Source of the DNA: Salinisphaeraceae bacterium UBA4764
GTDB taxonomy: Bacteria > Pseudomonadota > Gammaproteobacteria > Nevskiales > Salinisphaeraceae
Direction: 5' to 3'
Assembly (NCBI GenBank): GCA_002403445.1
Contig: DHHU01000067.1
Coordinates: 33,337 to 38,767, forward strand
DNA length: 5,431 nucleotides
Positions 5,025-5,431 of this stretch are shown one piece after another. Numbering within the stretch: the first letter of the stretch is position 1; the number at the start of each line of letters is the position of its first letter. The notes below the pieces were generated by a model that saw only the letters and a list, made by a program, of their open reading frames with translations, was not told the origin of the DNA and did no database searches. A program made the position numbers and the translations under genes.

Positions 5025-5431
5025 GTGAATATCCGCGCCAAGTTGGCCAGCGCGCTGGCCGTCAACATGCTGTTCTGGATGTTGATGTTGTTGGCTACGG
5101 CCGGCGTACTGGCCTTGGTAAGCGCGCTTTATCTAACGATCGAACCGCAGATCGGGGCGCCCGGTGCGATTGCTGCGTCCGGGGCAGCCCTCTTGTTCAT
5201 CGTTTTGATGCTTAGCCTCGGCTTTTTCGGAACCGTTCAATCATCGGCCCATGAGCCGTCTAGTGCGGCGGCCGATCAAAGCCCCGAACCCGAATCCCTT
5301 GACGCTCAGATTCGGCCAATCATTGGCGACAGAGCGGCTGATTGGGCCCGTGACAACACGGGCAGTGCCATGATGGCCGCCCTTGCTGCAGGTATCGTAG
5401 TGTCAGCGAGTCCGAGTCTGCGCGGGACGCT
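5025..5431 (+). CDS. YqjE-like / phage-holin-superfamily membrane protein (5' part, truncated by window)
   Basis: The reading frame opens at GTG 5025, seven bases after GGGAG (5013-5017), and runs off the right edge after 135 codons. Two strong hydrophobic helices lie at about 12-36 (VNMLFWMLMLLATAGVLALV) and 46-70 (ending LLFIVLMLSLGFFG), followed by a polar acidic linker at 71-96 (HEPSSAAADQSPEPES). A third, Gly/Ala-rich hydrophobic stretch at about 112-128 lies in RAADWARDNTGSAMMAALAA. The two-helix front and the position right after a DUF883 gene fit the YqjE/putative phage-holin family; such proteins are chromosomal and need not come from phage. The third segment resembles a DUF883 tail. 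Function is unknown; it may act with the upstream protein in the inner membrane. Confidence 0.75.
   Translation, partial: MNIRAKLASALAVNMLFWMLMLLATAGVLALVSALYLTIEPQIGAPGAIAASGAALLFIVLMLSLGFFGTVQSSAHEPSSAAADQSPEPESLDAQIRPIIGDRAADWARDNTGSAMMAALAAGIVVSASPSLRGT

Noticed and set aside
5025..5431. Prophage remnant based on the holin-like protein
   Set aside because: The holin-superfamily label comes from a chromosomal YqjE-type family; it lies next to a DUF883 gene as in yqjD-yqjE, and no phage genes, integrase or attachment site are seen.

Overview
The window looks like ordinary chromosome from a moderately GC-rich, non-enteric proteobacterium, most likely a gammaproteobacterium. The signs are a MetX/MetW methionine pair rather than the enteric MetA, a TIGR04211-type anchored SH3 protein (YgiM relative), a TatD of the E. 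coli type, and a YqjD/YqjE-like membrane pair. The species cannot be named from this sequence. I see no insertion sequence, phage gene, CRISPR array, tRNA or rRNA.

Layout, left to right. Positions 1-1888 (+) hold the 3' end of an unidentified gene, then metX and metW. Each junction is a 4-base ATGA overlap, so the three genes read as one translationally coupled operon for homoserine acylation, the committed step of methionine synthesis. Positions 1907-3726 (-) hold three genes, transcribed right to left: a secreted, membrane-anchored SH3/coiled-coil protein, a small alpha/beta hydrolase, and a TerB-like acidic helical protein. A good extended -10 promoter precedes the SH3 gene. The metW and terB-like genes converge with 18 bp between their stops and no intrinsic terminator. 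Positions 3727-3865 form a divergent intergenic region with candidate promoters for both directions. Positions 3866-4660 (+) are tatD, encoding a metal-dependent nuclease. An AT-rich promoter region with a perfect 8-bp tandem repeat follows. Then come a short DUF883/YqjD-like protein (4743-5009) and a YqjE-like multi-helix membrane protein (5025 onward) that is cut by the window edge.

The operon logic is clear only for metX-metW and for the DUF883/YqjE pair. The shared role of the three minus-strand genes is unknown. I found no convincing new biological system. The points most worth checking are an atypical conserved-loop sequence in MetX (NPGCYNG in place of the usual LGGCxG), a DUF883-like tail on the truncated YqjE-like protein, and the duplicated -10-like repeat upstream of the DUF883 gene.
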